Counted from the first letter of the stretch, positions 1 to 8,925 are shown. The stretch: 45,052 nucleotides of DNA from an uncultured Candidatus Melainabacteria bacterium (GCA_946055575.1 CAMGGL010000002.1:1-45052); one strand, 5' to 3'. The notes: generated by a model from the sequence alone, not told the origin. Numbers and translations are program-made.

Positions 1-23
1 ATTTGGTAACAATGGAAGATTTG

Positions 24-32
24 TGATATAAT
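24..32 (+). promoter_or_regulatory. Extended -10 promoter element of deoC
   Basis: TGATATAAT is a perfect extended -10 (TG-A-TATAAT). A weak TTGGTA lies 18 nt upstream of the hexamer at 3-8. Transcription would begin near position 39, at the ribosome-binding site AAGGAGGG (38-45), so the 5' leader would be only about 12 nt. The start site is inferred from spacing alone. Confidence 0.6.
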
Positions 33-50
33 CAAACAAGGAGGGTTATT

Positions 51-704
51 ATGGAAAACTTGAACAACTATATTGAACACACTTTATTGAAACAGGATGC
101 AACAAAACAAGATTTTACCAAACTTTTTGAAGAAGCTAAAAAAAATCAATTTCTTGGAGTTTGCGTCAATCCTTGCTATGTAAAACTTGCAAAAGAATCA
201 CTCAAAAATTCAAATGTAAAAGTTGTAACAGTTATAGGTTTTCCACTTGGTGCAAACACCACAAAAACTAAGGTTTTTGAAACAACTAACGCAATAAGTG
301 ACGGCGCAGATGAAATTGACATGGTTATAAATGTTACCAAAGTAAAAGATAGAGATACCGAATTTATTGTTGATGAAATAAGTCAAATTAAAAGAGCGTG
401 TGAAAAGCATAATTTAAAAGTAATATTAGAAACAGACCTGTTAACAAAAGAAGATATTAAATATGCGTGCGAATGTGCAATAAAAGGAGGCGCAGATTTT
501 GTTAAAACTTCAACAGGGTTTGTAAAAGGCGGAGTTGGCGCAAAAGTTGAAGATGTCGAACTTATGTATCAAACTGTCAAAAATGCAGGTTTACAGGTTA
601 AAGCATCTGGCGGAATAAGAGATAAAGAAACCGCAATTTCAATGATAAAAGCCGGAGCCGTAAGACTTGGAACAAGCTCAGGAGTTAAAATAATATCAGA
701 TTAG
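51..704 (+). CDS. deoC: Deoxyribose-phosphate aldolase
   Basis: Reversible class I aldolase that cleaves 2-deoxyribose 5-phosphate to glyceraldehyde 3-phosphate and acetaldehyde, feeding deoxynucleoside carbon into central metabolism in the cytoplasm. The 217-residue length is normal for the family. Visible active-site landmarks are the EIDMVIN strand with Asp90, the Schiff-base lysine Lys152 in FVKTSTGF, and Lys184 in the KASGGIR motif. The start is fixed by a strong AAGGAGGG five nt upstream of ATG. It is followed by a 110-nt gap and then flhB on the same strand, which has its own -10, so the two are probably separate units. No other deoxynucleoside catabolism gene is visible nearby. Confidence 0.96.
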   Translation: MENLNNYIEHTLLKQDATKQDFTKLFEEAKKNQFLGVCVNPCYVKLAKESLKNSNVKVVTVIGFPLGANTTKTKVFETTNAISDGADEIDMVINVTKVKDRDTEFIVDEISQIKRACEKHNLKVILETDLLTKEDIKYACECAIKGGADFVKTSTGFVKGGVGAKVEDVELMYQTVKNAGLQVKASGGIRDKETAISMIKAGAVRLGTSSGVKIISD

Positions 705-780
705 AAGTATCCGGCTCTTATATAGATATTTTTAAGTAAAACATACAAAATGCTTTTGCGCGAATTTTTATTATTATCCA

Positions 781-789
781 TGATATAAT
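781..789 (+). promoter_or_regulatory. Extended -10 promoter element of flhB
   Basis: TGATATAAT, identical to the deoC element, lies 25 nt upstream of the flhB ATG and directly before the AAAAAGGA ribosome-binding site (796-803). No convincing -35 is seen at normal spacing. It does not resemble a sigma-28 promoter, so flhB expression appears to depend on the housekeeping sigma factor. Confidence 0.5.
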
Positions 790-814
790 ATAGTCAAAAA
801 GGAACTATCTCAAA

Positions 815-1891
815 ATGGGTGATGAGGACAAGCAATTTGATGCCACCCCTCGAAAACTCGAGCAGGCAAGAAAAGAAGGGCAGGTTGTTAAGTCAAAAGA
901 CTTTTCGACAGCAGTTTCTTTGCTTGTTTTATTTTCCGTAATTTTTGGATTAGCACCTTTTATTTGGGATCAAATTGTTCAGGTTTTTACCCTTCTGTAC
1001 GAACAAATTCCAAATGCCCATACCGAAAAAATCGGTTACATGTACATCCTATTGATTGCGGTAAAAGGAGCCGCACTAATTATAGGTCCAATTCTTGCAA
1101 TTGCTTGGCTTGTAGCGGTATTAGCAGATTTTATACAGGTAGGACCTTTAGTTGCAGTCGCACCTTTAATGCCAAAACTTGATAAACTAAATCCGACAAA
1201 ATATTTCAAAAATATTATGTCAATAAAAACCTTGTTTGAATTATTTAAAAACATCATAAAAGTTATTATTTTAGGTTATATCGGCTGGATGGTTTATAAA
1301 GACCACATTGAGTCAATACTTATGCTTGCATCTATTGATAATAACTTTGCTGTCATGATAGAATTTGGCAAAATTATTACCGAATTTATTTTTAAAGCCT
1401 GTATCGCTTTTTTGATAATTGCAGCGGCAGACTATGGTGTCACTAAGTGGAAATTTTTAAAAGACCAAAAAATGTCGTTCAAAGAAATAAAAGATGAATA
1501 CAAAAACTCAGAAGGTGACCCAAACGTAAAAGCTCAACTTCGCCAACGACGAATGCAAATGCTACAACAGGGAGCAATGGATGCTGTGCCTACCGCAGAT
1601 TTTGTCGTAACAAACCCCACACATGTCGCCTGCGCACTTAAATATGTGGCAGAAGAAATGGATTCTCCAATGTTAATTGCTAAAGGGACAGAGCTTATTG
1701 CGAAAAAAATTATAAATATTGCAAAAGAACATAATGTTCCGGTTATTGAAAACCCACCTGTAGCCAGAGCTTTATTTAGAATGGTAGATATAAATCAATC
1801 AATTCCTCCTGAATTGTATAAAGCAGTTGCTGAAATTTTAATGTTCGTATATAAGATGAAAAATCCATCAAATAAACGACCGCGAAATTAA
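815..1891 (+). CDS. flhB: FlhB/SctU-family type III export apparatus protein
   Basis: Inner-membrane export-gate component that switches substrate specificity in the flagellar (FlhB) or injectisome (SctU) type III secretion apparatus. The N-terminus has the family signature ATPRKLEQARKEGQVVKS (residues 10-27). Four hydrophobic segments follow, at roughly 33-55, 75-105, 143-162 and 185-205. The linker signature EGDPNVKAQLRQRR precedes the autocleavage motif NPTH at 267-270, which is intact, followed by the usual cytoplasmic domain. The 358-residue length is typical. The next gene is a sigma-28-like factor 30 nt downstream, which favours the flagellar member of the family. No flhA, flhF or other export gene is in the window, so flagellar versus injectisome assignment rests on that neighbour. 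Confidence 0.9.
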   Translation: MGDEDKQFDATPRKLEQARKEGQVVKSKDFSTAVSLLVLFSVIFGLAPFIWDQIVQVFTLLYEQIPNAHTEKIGYMYILLIAVKGAALIIGPILAIAWLVAVLADFIQVGPLVAVAPLMPKLDKLNPTKYFKNIMSIKTLFELFKNIIKVIILGYIGWMVYKDHIESILMLASIDNNFAVMIEFGKIITEFIFKACIAFLIIAAADYGVTKWKFLKDQKMSFKEIKDEYKNSEGDPNVKAQLRQRRMQMLQQGAMDAVPTADFVVTNPTHVACALKYVAEEMDSPMLIAKGTELIAKKIINIAKEHNVPVIENPPVARALFRMVDINQSIPPELYKAVAEILMFVYKMKNPSNKRPRN

Positions 1892-1921
1892 TTTATTGTA
1901 GTAATATTGAGTTGTAAAACT

Positions 1922-2587
1922 ATGGCTAATGAAGATAACAAAAAAAATTTACAGCATTACATAGATATAGTTCAAAAGGTTGCACGAGTAGAACATAAAC
2001 GTATTCCATCACACATGGTGGAATATGAGGAGCTGCTCTCTATTGGGATAATAGCAATTCAAGTCATGATAAAAAACAAGACACCTGAACAACTTGAAAA
2101 ATATAATGCTGCATATATCGCAACAGCAGTACGTTGGGCAATCCGTAACGAATTAAGAATAAGATATAAATGGTATTCACTAAAACATAAATCAGAAGAT
2201 GAATACGATGAGGAAGAAGCAGTAGAAGGCATGGATATGAAACAGGCTAAAGTCCGTGAAGCAATCTACGAAACAATTTTGTCAATCGACGGACTTGCAG
2301 CTGCAGCAAGCGACAATGATTCACCGTTTGATTTTGTAAAAGACCCTCATGCAATGCCTGATGAGAGTGCCGAAATCTCTGAAATGGGTAAAATGATAAG
2401 GGCTGCAATCTCAAAACTTCCGCCAAAAGAAAGAACTGTTGTAGAATATCGTTTTTACAGAAATATGCAAGTAAAAGATATCGCAACTCAAATCGGACTA
2501 TCGCCATCGCGCGTTACCCGTATTGTGCAATCCTCACTTAACAGTGTTCGAGAATACTTGAATGCCCACGAGCAATACGGCTATTAA
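1922..2587 (+). CDS. Sigma-28 (FliA/SigD)-like RNA polymerase sigma factor
   Basis: Alternative sigma factor with the FliA/SigD architecture. Region 2 is seen around residues 10-75 (DIVQKVARVEHKRIP, EYEELLSIGIIAI, AAYIATAVRWAIRNELR). An acidic middle segment follows, then region 4 with a helix-turn-helix (LPPKERTVVEYRFYRN, then VKDIATQIGLSPSRVTRIVQS). I chose ATG at 1922; an in-frame TTG at 1907 would add five residues and neither has a strong ribosome-binding site. It lies 30 nt after flhB, probably co-transcribed, suggesting control of motility or export genes. Its stop codon overlaps that of the convergent 5'-nucleotidase gene by four nt. Region 2 is fairly divergent, so a more distant group 3 sigma factor is possible. 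Confidence 0.8.
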   Translation: MANEDNKKNLQHYIDIVQKVARVEHKRIPSHMVEYEELLSIGIIAIQVMIKNKTPEQLEKYNAAYIATAVRWAIRNELRIRYKWYSLKHKSEDEYDEEEAVEGMDMKQAKVREAIYETILSIDGLAAAASDNDSPFDFVKDPHAMPDESAEISEMGKMIRAAISKLPPKERTVVEYRFYRNMQVKDIATQIGLSPSRVTRIVQSSLNSVREYLNAHEQYGY

Positions 2588-4269
2588 GCCTCTACAATTT
2601 GTATTCTGTTATCGTTTTTAATCTCTATTGGTTGATCCAGTTTTTTGATGTAATCACATGCCAGTTTGTTTTTATCTAAATCAAACTTTTCGAGCACGAA
2701 ATCAGGATTTTTATTACTTTCCAAATATCCGTCCCCACCTGTTGCAAAGAAATCATCTGCCGCTACGGTATATTTTTTATCAGGATTTGGATTGTTTATA
2801 TCAATTTTGTGAACATTATTTTCCTTATCAATAAATTCTAAATCAAGAAGTTCACCTTTTGTATTAGCCTTGTACCTCAAACCTGAAACAAGCAATATTC
2901 CCGGTTTGTTTGAACTTTTATTCAATGATTGTAAACCGATCTTTATTGCATCAACAATTTGTTTTTCGGACAAGTTTAAAATCATCATTTTATCCTCAAA
3001 TGGAGTAATATCAGATATTGCCCTTGAATCAATTGTTCCTTGAGGAAAACTTCCGCGAATATTTCCGGTATTCAAAATCCCGATATCTGTACCAAGTTCG
3101 CATCTCATAGCATCAACTATCACATTACCGTGAGGATTGTTTTCTGCAAGTCTTTTTTCCGGCGGAGGAAGTGTTGTTTTTACTCTGCCGATAACTTCAG
3201 GCTTGCCTATTATTTTTTCAACAGAATCTTTGACAAAAAGCGGTCTGTTAAATTCTCTTACCTTAATGATATTGTTTTGAGCTTTTTTAATAATTCCGTT
3301 TTCATCAAAATCTACGTTTAATATACCTACAGTTTCACCATCTTTACCTGCCTGAGTAATAATTGTCGGCTCTCCGCGTTTTGAGTAGAAAAGGTTTTCA
3401 CCTTCCTTAACACCGTCAATTAAATCATGAGTGTGCGCACCAAAGATTAAGTCTATACCTTCAGTTTCTTGTGCCAAACGCTTATCAGCCTTAATTCCGG
3501 CATGTGATAAGACGGCAATATGTTTTATTCCCTGAGCTTCTAGATTTTTTACTTCTTCTTGAACAAGTTTTATTGTTTCCTCAGCATCAGAAACCTTAAA
3601 ATCTTTGAGGGTATTATTCATTTTCACACGTTTTAGCATATCAGACGGTGCAATACCGATAAGTCCATATTTAACTCCGTCTTTTTCAACTATCATGGAT
3701 TTCTCTATTTTACCGTGCAATGGTGATTTTTCATCAATTTTTACATTTATAGCAAGCAATTTATATGAAGCATCATTCAGTAATTTTGCAAAATTTTCAG
3801 GCTCCGATACATCTAATTCGTGATTGCCAAGTGCAGATGCAATAAATCCGCTCCAATTCAAAAACTGGCTTGCTACTTGGTTTGTAGTATAGTTTGCACC
3901 AAGAATTATATCTCCTGAAGATACTTTGAATTTTGAAACATTATCAGCAGAAGGGGCAAAGAATTTTCCGGTCAAGTCTTTCGAAGGAATCCTGTCAAAC
4001 TCCAATGCCAGATTATAAATTCTTTCCATATTGGTCATTTTGCCATGAATATCATTTATATAAAACCAGCTTGTATGAGTTGGTTTTGAAGTGTTTGCAG
4101 AAGTTTGTTCTCCACTTCTTGCATACACAGGTATTGTTTCTTGCGGGTATATATTGGTTGTATAATTTGTTTGTTGAGAGACATTAGCAGGCGCAGAAGC
4201 TGTTTTAGGTTGAACCGTGCCTGTTTTATTTATCATTGCAGATTGATTTATATTTGGTACGTTTAACAT
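2584..4269 (-). CDS. 5'-nucleotidase / UshA-type metallophosphoesterase lacking a signal peptide
   Basis: Two-domain nucleotidase. The N-terminal metallophosphoesterase carries the metal ligands in NDIHGK (Asp73, His75), GNHE (148-151), LSHAG (His256) and GAHTH (277-281). The C-terminal substrate domain has NTGNIRGSFP (from 400) and the nucleoside-binding DFFATGGDGY (506-515). These enzymes normally hydrolyse nucleotides or UDP-sugars outside the cytoplasm and start with a signal peptide. Here the first ~65 residues are hydrophilic, rich in Asn, Gln, Ser and Thr, and contain no hydrophobic stretch. AGGTTAG lies just upstream of ATG. It converges on the sigma-factor gene with a four-nt overlap. 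Catalytic residues look intact, so it should be active; its location is unclear. Confidence 0.88.
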   Translation of the reverse strand: MLNVPNINQSAMINKTGTVQPKTASAPANVSQQTNYTTNIYPQETIPVYARSGEQTSANTSKPTHTSWFYINDIHGKMTNMERIYNLALEFDRIPSKDLTGKFFAPSADNVSKFKVSSGDIILGANYTTNQVASQFLNWSGFIASALGNHELDVSEPENFAKLLNDASYKLLAINVKIDEKSPLHGKIEKSMIVEKDGVKYGLIGIAPSDMLKRVKMNNTLKDFKVSDAEETIKLVQEEVKNLEAQGIKHIAVLSHAGIKADKRLAQETEGIDLIFGAHTHDLIDGVKEGENLFYSKRGEPTIITQAGKDGETVGILNVDFDENGIIKKAQNNIIKVREFNRPLFVKDSVEKIIGKPEVIGRVKTTLPPPEKRLAENNPHGNVIVDAMRCELGTDIGILNTGNIRGSFPQGTIDSRAISDITPFEDKMMILNLSEKQIVDAIKIGLQSLNKSSNKPGILLVSGLRYKANTKGELLDLEFIDKENNVHKIDINNPNPDKKYTVAADDFFATGGDGYLESNKNPDFVLEKFDLDKNKLACDYIKKLDQPIEIKNDNRIQIVEA

Positions 4270-4353
4270 TTTCTAACCTTTTTTCCACTGGTATAAAAAC
4301 ACGTAAAAATATTTTTTGCCTGATTAGAGATTTTTGTTAAGAAACATAAAGTT

Positions 4354-5262
4354 TTAATTAAAATGTTCAAAAATATGCTTTTCAACATCAGCTTTTGTAT
4401 AATATACAGAGTTATCAGAAAATCTCAAATTTACACCCAAACCTAATTTAGCTTCCCCTACCACAACACCGCCACAGTCTAATTCTTGCGGCACAACCGC
4501 TACAATACCATAATCCTCTCCGCCAAACAAAACCATATTCTGCCAAAAGTCAAATTGTTCGATATCTTTATCGTAAGGTATTTTATTAAAATCAATATCC
4601 AAAAAAACACCGCTTTCGTTTGCAATTGTTGACAAAGCATCCAACAATCCGTCTGAGGTATCCATCATTGCATAATCTTGTTTTACGGATGAAGAAATTT
4701 CCCTTGCGAATTCGGTTTGCACTTTCGGCATTAAATGCGCATCTATAAATTTTTTGGGCTGGCGCTTACCTTGCATCAACAACCTCAATCCGGCAGCAGA
4801 CGAACCATGCAGACCTGATACTACTACCTTATAACCCACTTTCGCACATTTTCGGGAAGATACTTTTCTAAAAGCAGAAGCCCCTATTGCACAAACAGAT
4901 ACCAATACCTTATCTGCACCGGTTATATCACCGCCAACTATTTTTACATCGTTACCACAAGCAAATTTTGCCCCTTCATAAAAACTTTTTATAAATTCAT
5001 TATCAATATCTGACGGCAATGACAAAGCTATCGTAAGATATTTTGCCTGAGCACCGCTTGCTGCAACATCAGACAAATTCACCGCTACAGACTTATACCC
5101 AAGTTCAAACGGATTCATAAAATCACGCCTAAAATGAACGTTTTCAACAAGACTATCTTGAGTAACAACAATACCCAAATCCTTTAAATATGCACAATCA
5201 TCCCCAATATACTCCGATTGCAATACTTCTTTTATTACGGATATAAATTCTTTTTCCTTCAT
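4354..5262 (-). CDS. thiL: Thiamine-monophosphate kinase
   Basis: ATP-dependent phosphorylation of thiamine monophosphate to thiamine diphosphate, the last step of cofactor synthesis. The 302-residue length is typical of ThiL. Diagnostic motifs of the ATP-grasp-unrelated PurM-like fold are present: YIGDDCA near the N-terminus, VAVNLSDVAASGA, VGGDITGADK, MMDTSDGLLDALS and FGGEDYG. The start codon lies only five nt after the stop of the GGDEF-HD-GYP gene and has no ribosome-binding site of its own, so translation is probably coupled. No other thi gene is in the window. Confidence 0.95.
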   Translation of the reverse strand: MKEKEFISVIKEVLQSEYIGDDCAYLKDLGIVVTQDSLVENVHFRRDFMNPFELGYKSVAVNLSDVAASGAQAKYLTIALSLPSDIDNEFIKSFYEGAKFACGNDVKIVGGDITGADKVLVSVCAIGASAFRKVSSRKCAKVGYKVVVSGLHGSSAAGLRLLMQGKRQPKKFIDAHLMPKVQTEFAREISSSVKQDYAMMDTSDGLLDALSTIANESGVFLDIDFNKIPYDKDIEQFDFWQNMVLFGGEDYGIVAVVPQELDCGGVVVGEAKLGLGVNLRFSDNSVYYTKADVEKHIFEHFN

Positions 5263-5267
5263 AATAA

Positions 5268-7175
5268 TTAAACTATATCATGCTCAATTAGGGAAATAAA
5301 TTCTTTTACTAAGGTATCATTCCATTTTTTACCCGAATCCGCCTTAATAATCTCAAGTGCATCCCTACTTGACAATTTTGAACGATACGGACGAGGTTCA
5401 ATCAAAGCAAAATATTCATCAATAATCAAGATAATTTGTGAAGTTAAAGGAATAGCATCCTTAGATATCTTATTAGGATAACCGGAACCATCCCAATTTT
5501 CGTGATGATGCTCAATTATCGGCAAGACATCCTGAATGTATGATATCGGCTTCAATATTTCTCTTGATGCAATCACAGGATGGTGTTTAATCTTTTCACG
5601 TTCCTCATCGGTCAATGGAGTAGCTTTTTGAAGCAAATCATCAGGCAACATAAGGTTTCCAATATCATATAACAGTACTGCAACCCTCAAATTATCAATA
5701 TCCGCTTTCGGAATATCAAAACGCTTTGCCAAACTTACCGCCATAATAACTTTGTTTTTAATAACTCCCGGAGTGTGCATAGGATTGTATATCTTTGTAA
5801 GCATATCCGCAACCGTATACAAAGCTTCTTTGGAATATTCATCTTTATTTGCCGGCGCATTCAATTTTAAGCACAGCTCTTTTGAAAGGTGTTGTACTTT
5901 TGGAATTTTATTTTTTGATAATAAATCAATAAACGTATTAACTGCAACTTCTTGCCAATAGGTTTCGGAAACAGGTTTTGCAAGAGTAACACGATTGCGA
6001 CCTTCTCGTTTTGATGTATACATCGCCTGATCAGTCAATTCCATCAATTCATCAATATTTTCACTATGTTCAAAATAAGTTGCAACACCCAAACTACCGG
6101 TAATATGCCCGACAGTATCAATATCTACAGCTTCAATAGATTTACGTATTCTTTCTGCAGCAACCATTGCCCCCTCCGATCCTATACCGGGAAGCAATAC
6201 ATTAAATTCTTCTCCGCCAATTCTTGCCGCAACATCGACAGAACGTGCATTCGATTTCAAAACGTCAGCAATTGCCTTTATAGCCATATCTCCATACACA
6301 TGTCCGTAAGTATCATTGATTTTTTTCAGATAATCTAAATCAATACCAATAATAGAAAACGGTTGTTTTTGTCGTTTTGCACGTTGAACTTCTTTGTCTA
6401 ATGCCTCCTCGAAATATCTTCTGTTATACAAACCGGTCAAGGCATCCGTAACAGCCTGATCACGAACAGCTTGGAATAAATCAGCAATTGTAATAGCCAT
6501 TTCAATCTGTTTTGCGAATAATCCCAAAAAGTCCATTTCAACACCCGCAAGTTCTTCTCTTGCCGAAAATACGCAAAACCAACCAAATTCTTTTTTCTGA
6601 ACAACTAAAGGAACAACTATCACAGATTTTACAGGTTGATTGGCAATAACTTTTTGAATTACATCTGACGATAATTCAGGCAAAACAGCCTTCAAAGATA
6701 AATCAATTGATTTTGTTTGTATAATCGTTTTTTGCCTCATAGTATCAGCAAACACACTATCAGAAGAATATGTAAGTCTTCTGGTTTGGATACCCGGAGT
6801 TCCGATTATACTGTTGAGCCTATCAATCAAACCATCGTTCGATTGAGCCAAAACTCGCATAAAATCACCATTTTCGTCTTGGAGTTTTCGTATAATTGCA
6901 CAGTGCATATATCCAAGTTCACCCTGCGTACTGTTTACAATAGCCTCTAATACATTTTCCAACGGAGTAGAAGAATTCATCATCTCCCATATATGTTGCA
7001 AGGTAAACATTCTTTTATTTGCATCATTAAGTTCTTCCGTACGCTCCGCAATTTCTCGCTCCAATTCAAGATTACGCTCATATATTTCTAAATAATCACG
7101 TTTTTCATTATAAATATTATTCTCAACTTCTGAAACCTTACGGGTAACTTCTTTAAATTTATCGAATAATCCCAT
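5268..7175 (-). CDS. GAF-GGDEF diguanylate cyclase with degenerate HD-GYP domain
   Basis: Cytoplasmic c-di-GMP signalling protein of 635 residues. In order: an N-terminal coiled coil (about 15-60), a GAF-like sensor (about 65-235), GGDEF (about 240-400) and HD-GYP (about 450-635). The cyclase signature is GGEEF (320-324), intact, with an inhibitory RxxD site, RSVD (311-314), exactly five residues upstream. The HD-GYP half keeps HHENWDGSGYP (557-567) and RPYR, but the metal-binding HD pair is replaced by Tyr503-Asp504 in LLYDIGN, and the later DxxDA is DEYFA. It is therefore probably a cyclase with a weak, non-catalytic or ligand-sensing HD-GYP domain. AAAGGG precedes the ATG. It heads a unit with thiL. 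Confidence 0.92.
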   Translation of the reverse strand: MGLFDKFKEVTRKVSEVENNIYNEKRDYLEIYERNLELEREIAERTEELNDANKRMFTLQHIWEMMNSSTPLENVLEAIVNSTQGELGYMHCAIIRKLQDENGDFMRVLAQSNDGLIDRLNSIIGTPGIQTRRLTYSSDSVFADTMRQKTIIQTKSIDLSLKAVLPELSSDVIQKVIANQPVKSVIVVPLVVQKKEFGWFCVFSAREELAGVEMDFLGLFAKQIEMAITIADLFQAVRDQAVTDALTGLYNRRYFEEALDKEVQRAKRQKQPFSIIGIDLDYLKKINDTYGHVYGDMAIKAIADVLKSNARSVDVAARIGGEEFNVLLPGIGSEGAMVAAERIRKSIEAVDIDTVGHITGSLGVATYFEHSENIDELMELTDQAMYTSKREGRNRVTLAKPVSETYWQEVAVNTFIDLLSKNKIPKVQHLSKELCLKLNAPANKDEYSKEALYTVADMLTKIYNPMHTPGVIKNKVIMAVSLAKRFDIPKADIDNLRVAVLLYDIGNLMLPDDLLQKATPLTDEEREKIKHHPVIASREILKPISYIQDVLPIIEHHHENWDGSGYPNKISKDAIPLTSQIILIIDEYFALIEPRPYRSKLSSRDALEIIKADSGKKWNDTLVKEFISLIEHDIV

Positions 7176-7220
7176 GAATGCCCTTTATATTAGTAATTAC
7201 GGTATAATTATACAACTTTT

Positions 7221-8270
7221 TTATTGAAATATCAAGCCTTTGACGACTTCAACAACATCTGCCGGATTTGGAAAATGTGTACAGGCATTACAATTTTTCT
7301 GCAATTTACACTTACGTTTAAAACACGGCTGGCAAAACATACCTTCGCCACCTAATGCAACATATTTATTTGACGGTCCAAACGGAGCTAAAACTTTCTT
7401 AGGTGTACAGGTGAAAATAGTTACAACCGCAGGTTTTCCTGTTGCCCAAGCTAAATGAGCACTTCCGCTATCAGGAGCCATTACAAGATTAGCTCTGGAA
7501 AATAATTCCATCAATTCCATTATATCGGTTTGCCCTGCAAGATTGATATATTTGCCGCCACTAATATATTCAATTAATTCACTATCATTAGGCCCGCCCG
7601 TAAAAACAAGATTACAGCATGGGGCAAGATTTTCCACCACAATTCGCCAATTATCTTTATCCCAATGTTTATTCACCCAAGTTGTAGCAGGGGCAATAAC
7701 GACCAACGGCTTTGATTTATCAAGTCCGGCTAATATTGCATCAATTTTCTCAACCTGCTCTGCACTTCGCTCCGGTAACGAAACTTGAATTTGCTCAGGG
7801 TTAATACCCAAATAATTGGCATAACGTAAATAATTCAATACTATCGGAGAATCCGGCGCATAAGAAATATCATCAATCCACTCATTTCCACCTAATATTG
7901 CTAATTCTCTGGCTTCCTTAGATATAATTCTGCGTTTTGCACCTGAGAAAAGCATCCAATAAAGGCTTTTTAACATCATCTGCGAATCTATCGCAATATC
8001 AAACTTTTCATCTCTTATTTGCCTTAAAATTGAAAGATATTCTTTAAAGCTTTCAAATGAAAATCCGCGTTTTTTCCATTTTACAACAGGAGCCAATATA
8101 ACATTATCAACACAAGGGTTATCCTTAACAACCTGTATTCCCTTCTCAGAAACCAGCCAAGTGACCTCATAACCTGCACCTTTTAGCGCATTTGCCAAAG
8201 GAATGTTAAAAATAACATCACCAAGTGACGATAACTTAATCAATAATACCTTTTGTTTCTTGTTCTCCAT
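7221..8270 (-). CDS. Glycosyltransferase family 9 (ADP-heptose:LPS heptosyltransferase-like)
   Basis: Family 9 glycosyltransferases of the WaaC/WaaF type transfer heptose from ADP-heptose to the LPS core on the cytoplasmic face of the inner membrane. Seen here: the N-terminal VLLIKLSSLGDVIFNIPLA donor/acceptor fold signature, APATTWVNKHW in mid-protein, FTGGPND, and the sugar-nucleotide-binding APDSGSAHLAWATGKPAV. A C-terminal cysteine cluster (CQPCFKRKC, then CNAC) resembles that seen in some GT9 proteins and may bind metal. I start at ATG 8270 (MENKKQ); extension to 8294 would require a TTG codon. The gap to the upstream rsmD gene is 27 nt. The exact acceptor sugar cannot be told. Confidence 0.88.
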   Translation of the reverse strand: MENKKQKVLLIKLSSLGDVIFNIPLANALKGAGYEVTWLVSEKGIQVVKDNPCVDNVILAPVVKWKKRGFSFESFKEYLSILRQIRDEKFDIAIDSQMMLKSLYWMLFSGAKRRIISKEARELAILGGNEWIDDISYAPDSPIVLNYLRYANYLGINPEQIQVSLPERSAEQVEKIDAILAGLDKSKPLVVIAPATTWVNKHWDKDNWRIVVENLAPCCNLVFTGGPNDSELIEYISGGKYINLAGQTDIMELMELFSRANLVMAPDSGSAHLAWATGKPAVVTIFTCTPKKVLAPFGPSNKYVALGGEGMFCQPCFKRKCKLQKNCNACTHFPNPADVVEVVKGLIFQ

Positions 8271-8297
8271 AAAGTTATTATAACTTAAAAACAAAAC

Positions 8298-8825
8298 TTA
8301 AGCAGATTTTTTTAGGAAAGTTATTAATTTATCACCATATTTTTTCTGTTTTAAAACATCAAAACCTATAAAATCTACATCTACGACATGTTCCAGAATT
8401 ACAATTCCCGAAGCAATATCTTTTACCGCCAAAAGACTATCCTCATAAACTCCTGCATAATACGGAGGATCAATATAAATCACATCAGGCATAAAAGACA
8501 TCTTTTGACAAAGTTTTAAGCTGTCACCAAGAAAAAGTTTAATATCATTATCTTTTTCGTACTTTTTGATATTTGTTCTAATAATATTAAAAACTTTACG
8601 ATTTTTTTCAATCATCACAACAGAGGTAAAACCGCGAGAGAGTGCTTCCAACCCCATTATACCTGAACCCGAAAACATATCTAAAAAACTTGCACCTTCA
8701 AAATCAATCATTGACTGCAATGTATTAAAAACACTCATTCTGACTTTTGATAATGTCGGACGGGTGATATTTTCATCCGGAGCAATAACTTTTTGTCCTT
8801 TATATTTACCTGCAGTAATATTCAT
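8298..8825 (-). CDS. rsmD: 16S rRNA (guanine(966)-N2)-methyltransferase
   Basis: SAM-dependent methylation of G966 of 16S rRNA in the 30S subunit. The 175-residue protein opens with the family motif ITAGKYKGQKV and RPTLSKVRMSVFN. SAM-binding motif I is LDMFSGSGIMGLEALSRG (48-65), and the N-methyltransferase catalytic motif IV DPPY is at 119-122. Length and motif order match RsmD. It is followed closely by the GT9 gene on the same strand. A perfect-looking terminator of the upstream phosphofructokinase gene lies only about 30 nt before its start, so it begins a new transcription unit. Confidence 0.94.
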   Translation of the reverse strand: MNITAGKYKGQKVIAPDENITRPTLSKVRMSVFNTLQSMIDFEGASFLDMFSGSGIMGLEALSRGFTSVVMIEKNRKVFNIIRTNIKKYEKDNDIKLFLGDSLKLCQKMSFMPDVIYIDPPYYAGVYEDSLLAVKDIASGIVILEHVVDVDFIGFDVLKQKKYGDKLITFLKKSA

Positions 8826-8854
8826 AACTAAAGTTTAACACAAAATCCAAAATT

Positions 8855-8884
8855 AAAAGGGACTGATTGTAATCAGCCCCTTTT
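8855..8884 (-). terminator. Intrinsic terminator of PPi-phosphofructokinase
   Basis: Arms AAAAGGGACTGATT (8855-8868) and AATCAGCCCCTTTT (8871-8884) pair over 14 positions with one mismatch around a GT loop. On the minus strand the hairpin is followed by a T-rich run. It lies about 40 nt beyond the phosphofructokinase stop codon. Confidence 0.85.
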
Positions 8885-8925
8885 ACGGTTATATTGACAT
8901 CTTATCTGCCACATTCAAAATCAGC

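Noticed and set aside
4270-4353. Hairpin-like AT segment between the 5'-nucleotidase start and the thiL end as a terminator
   Set aside because: Only A-runs and T-runs around AAAAATATTTTT are present; there is no GC-containing stem.
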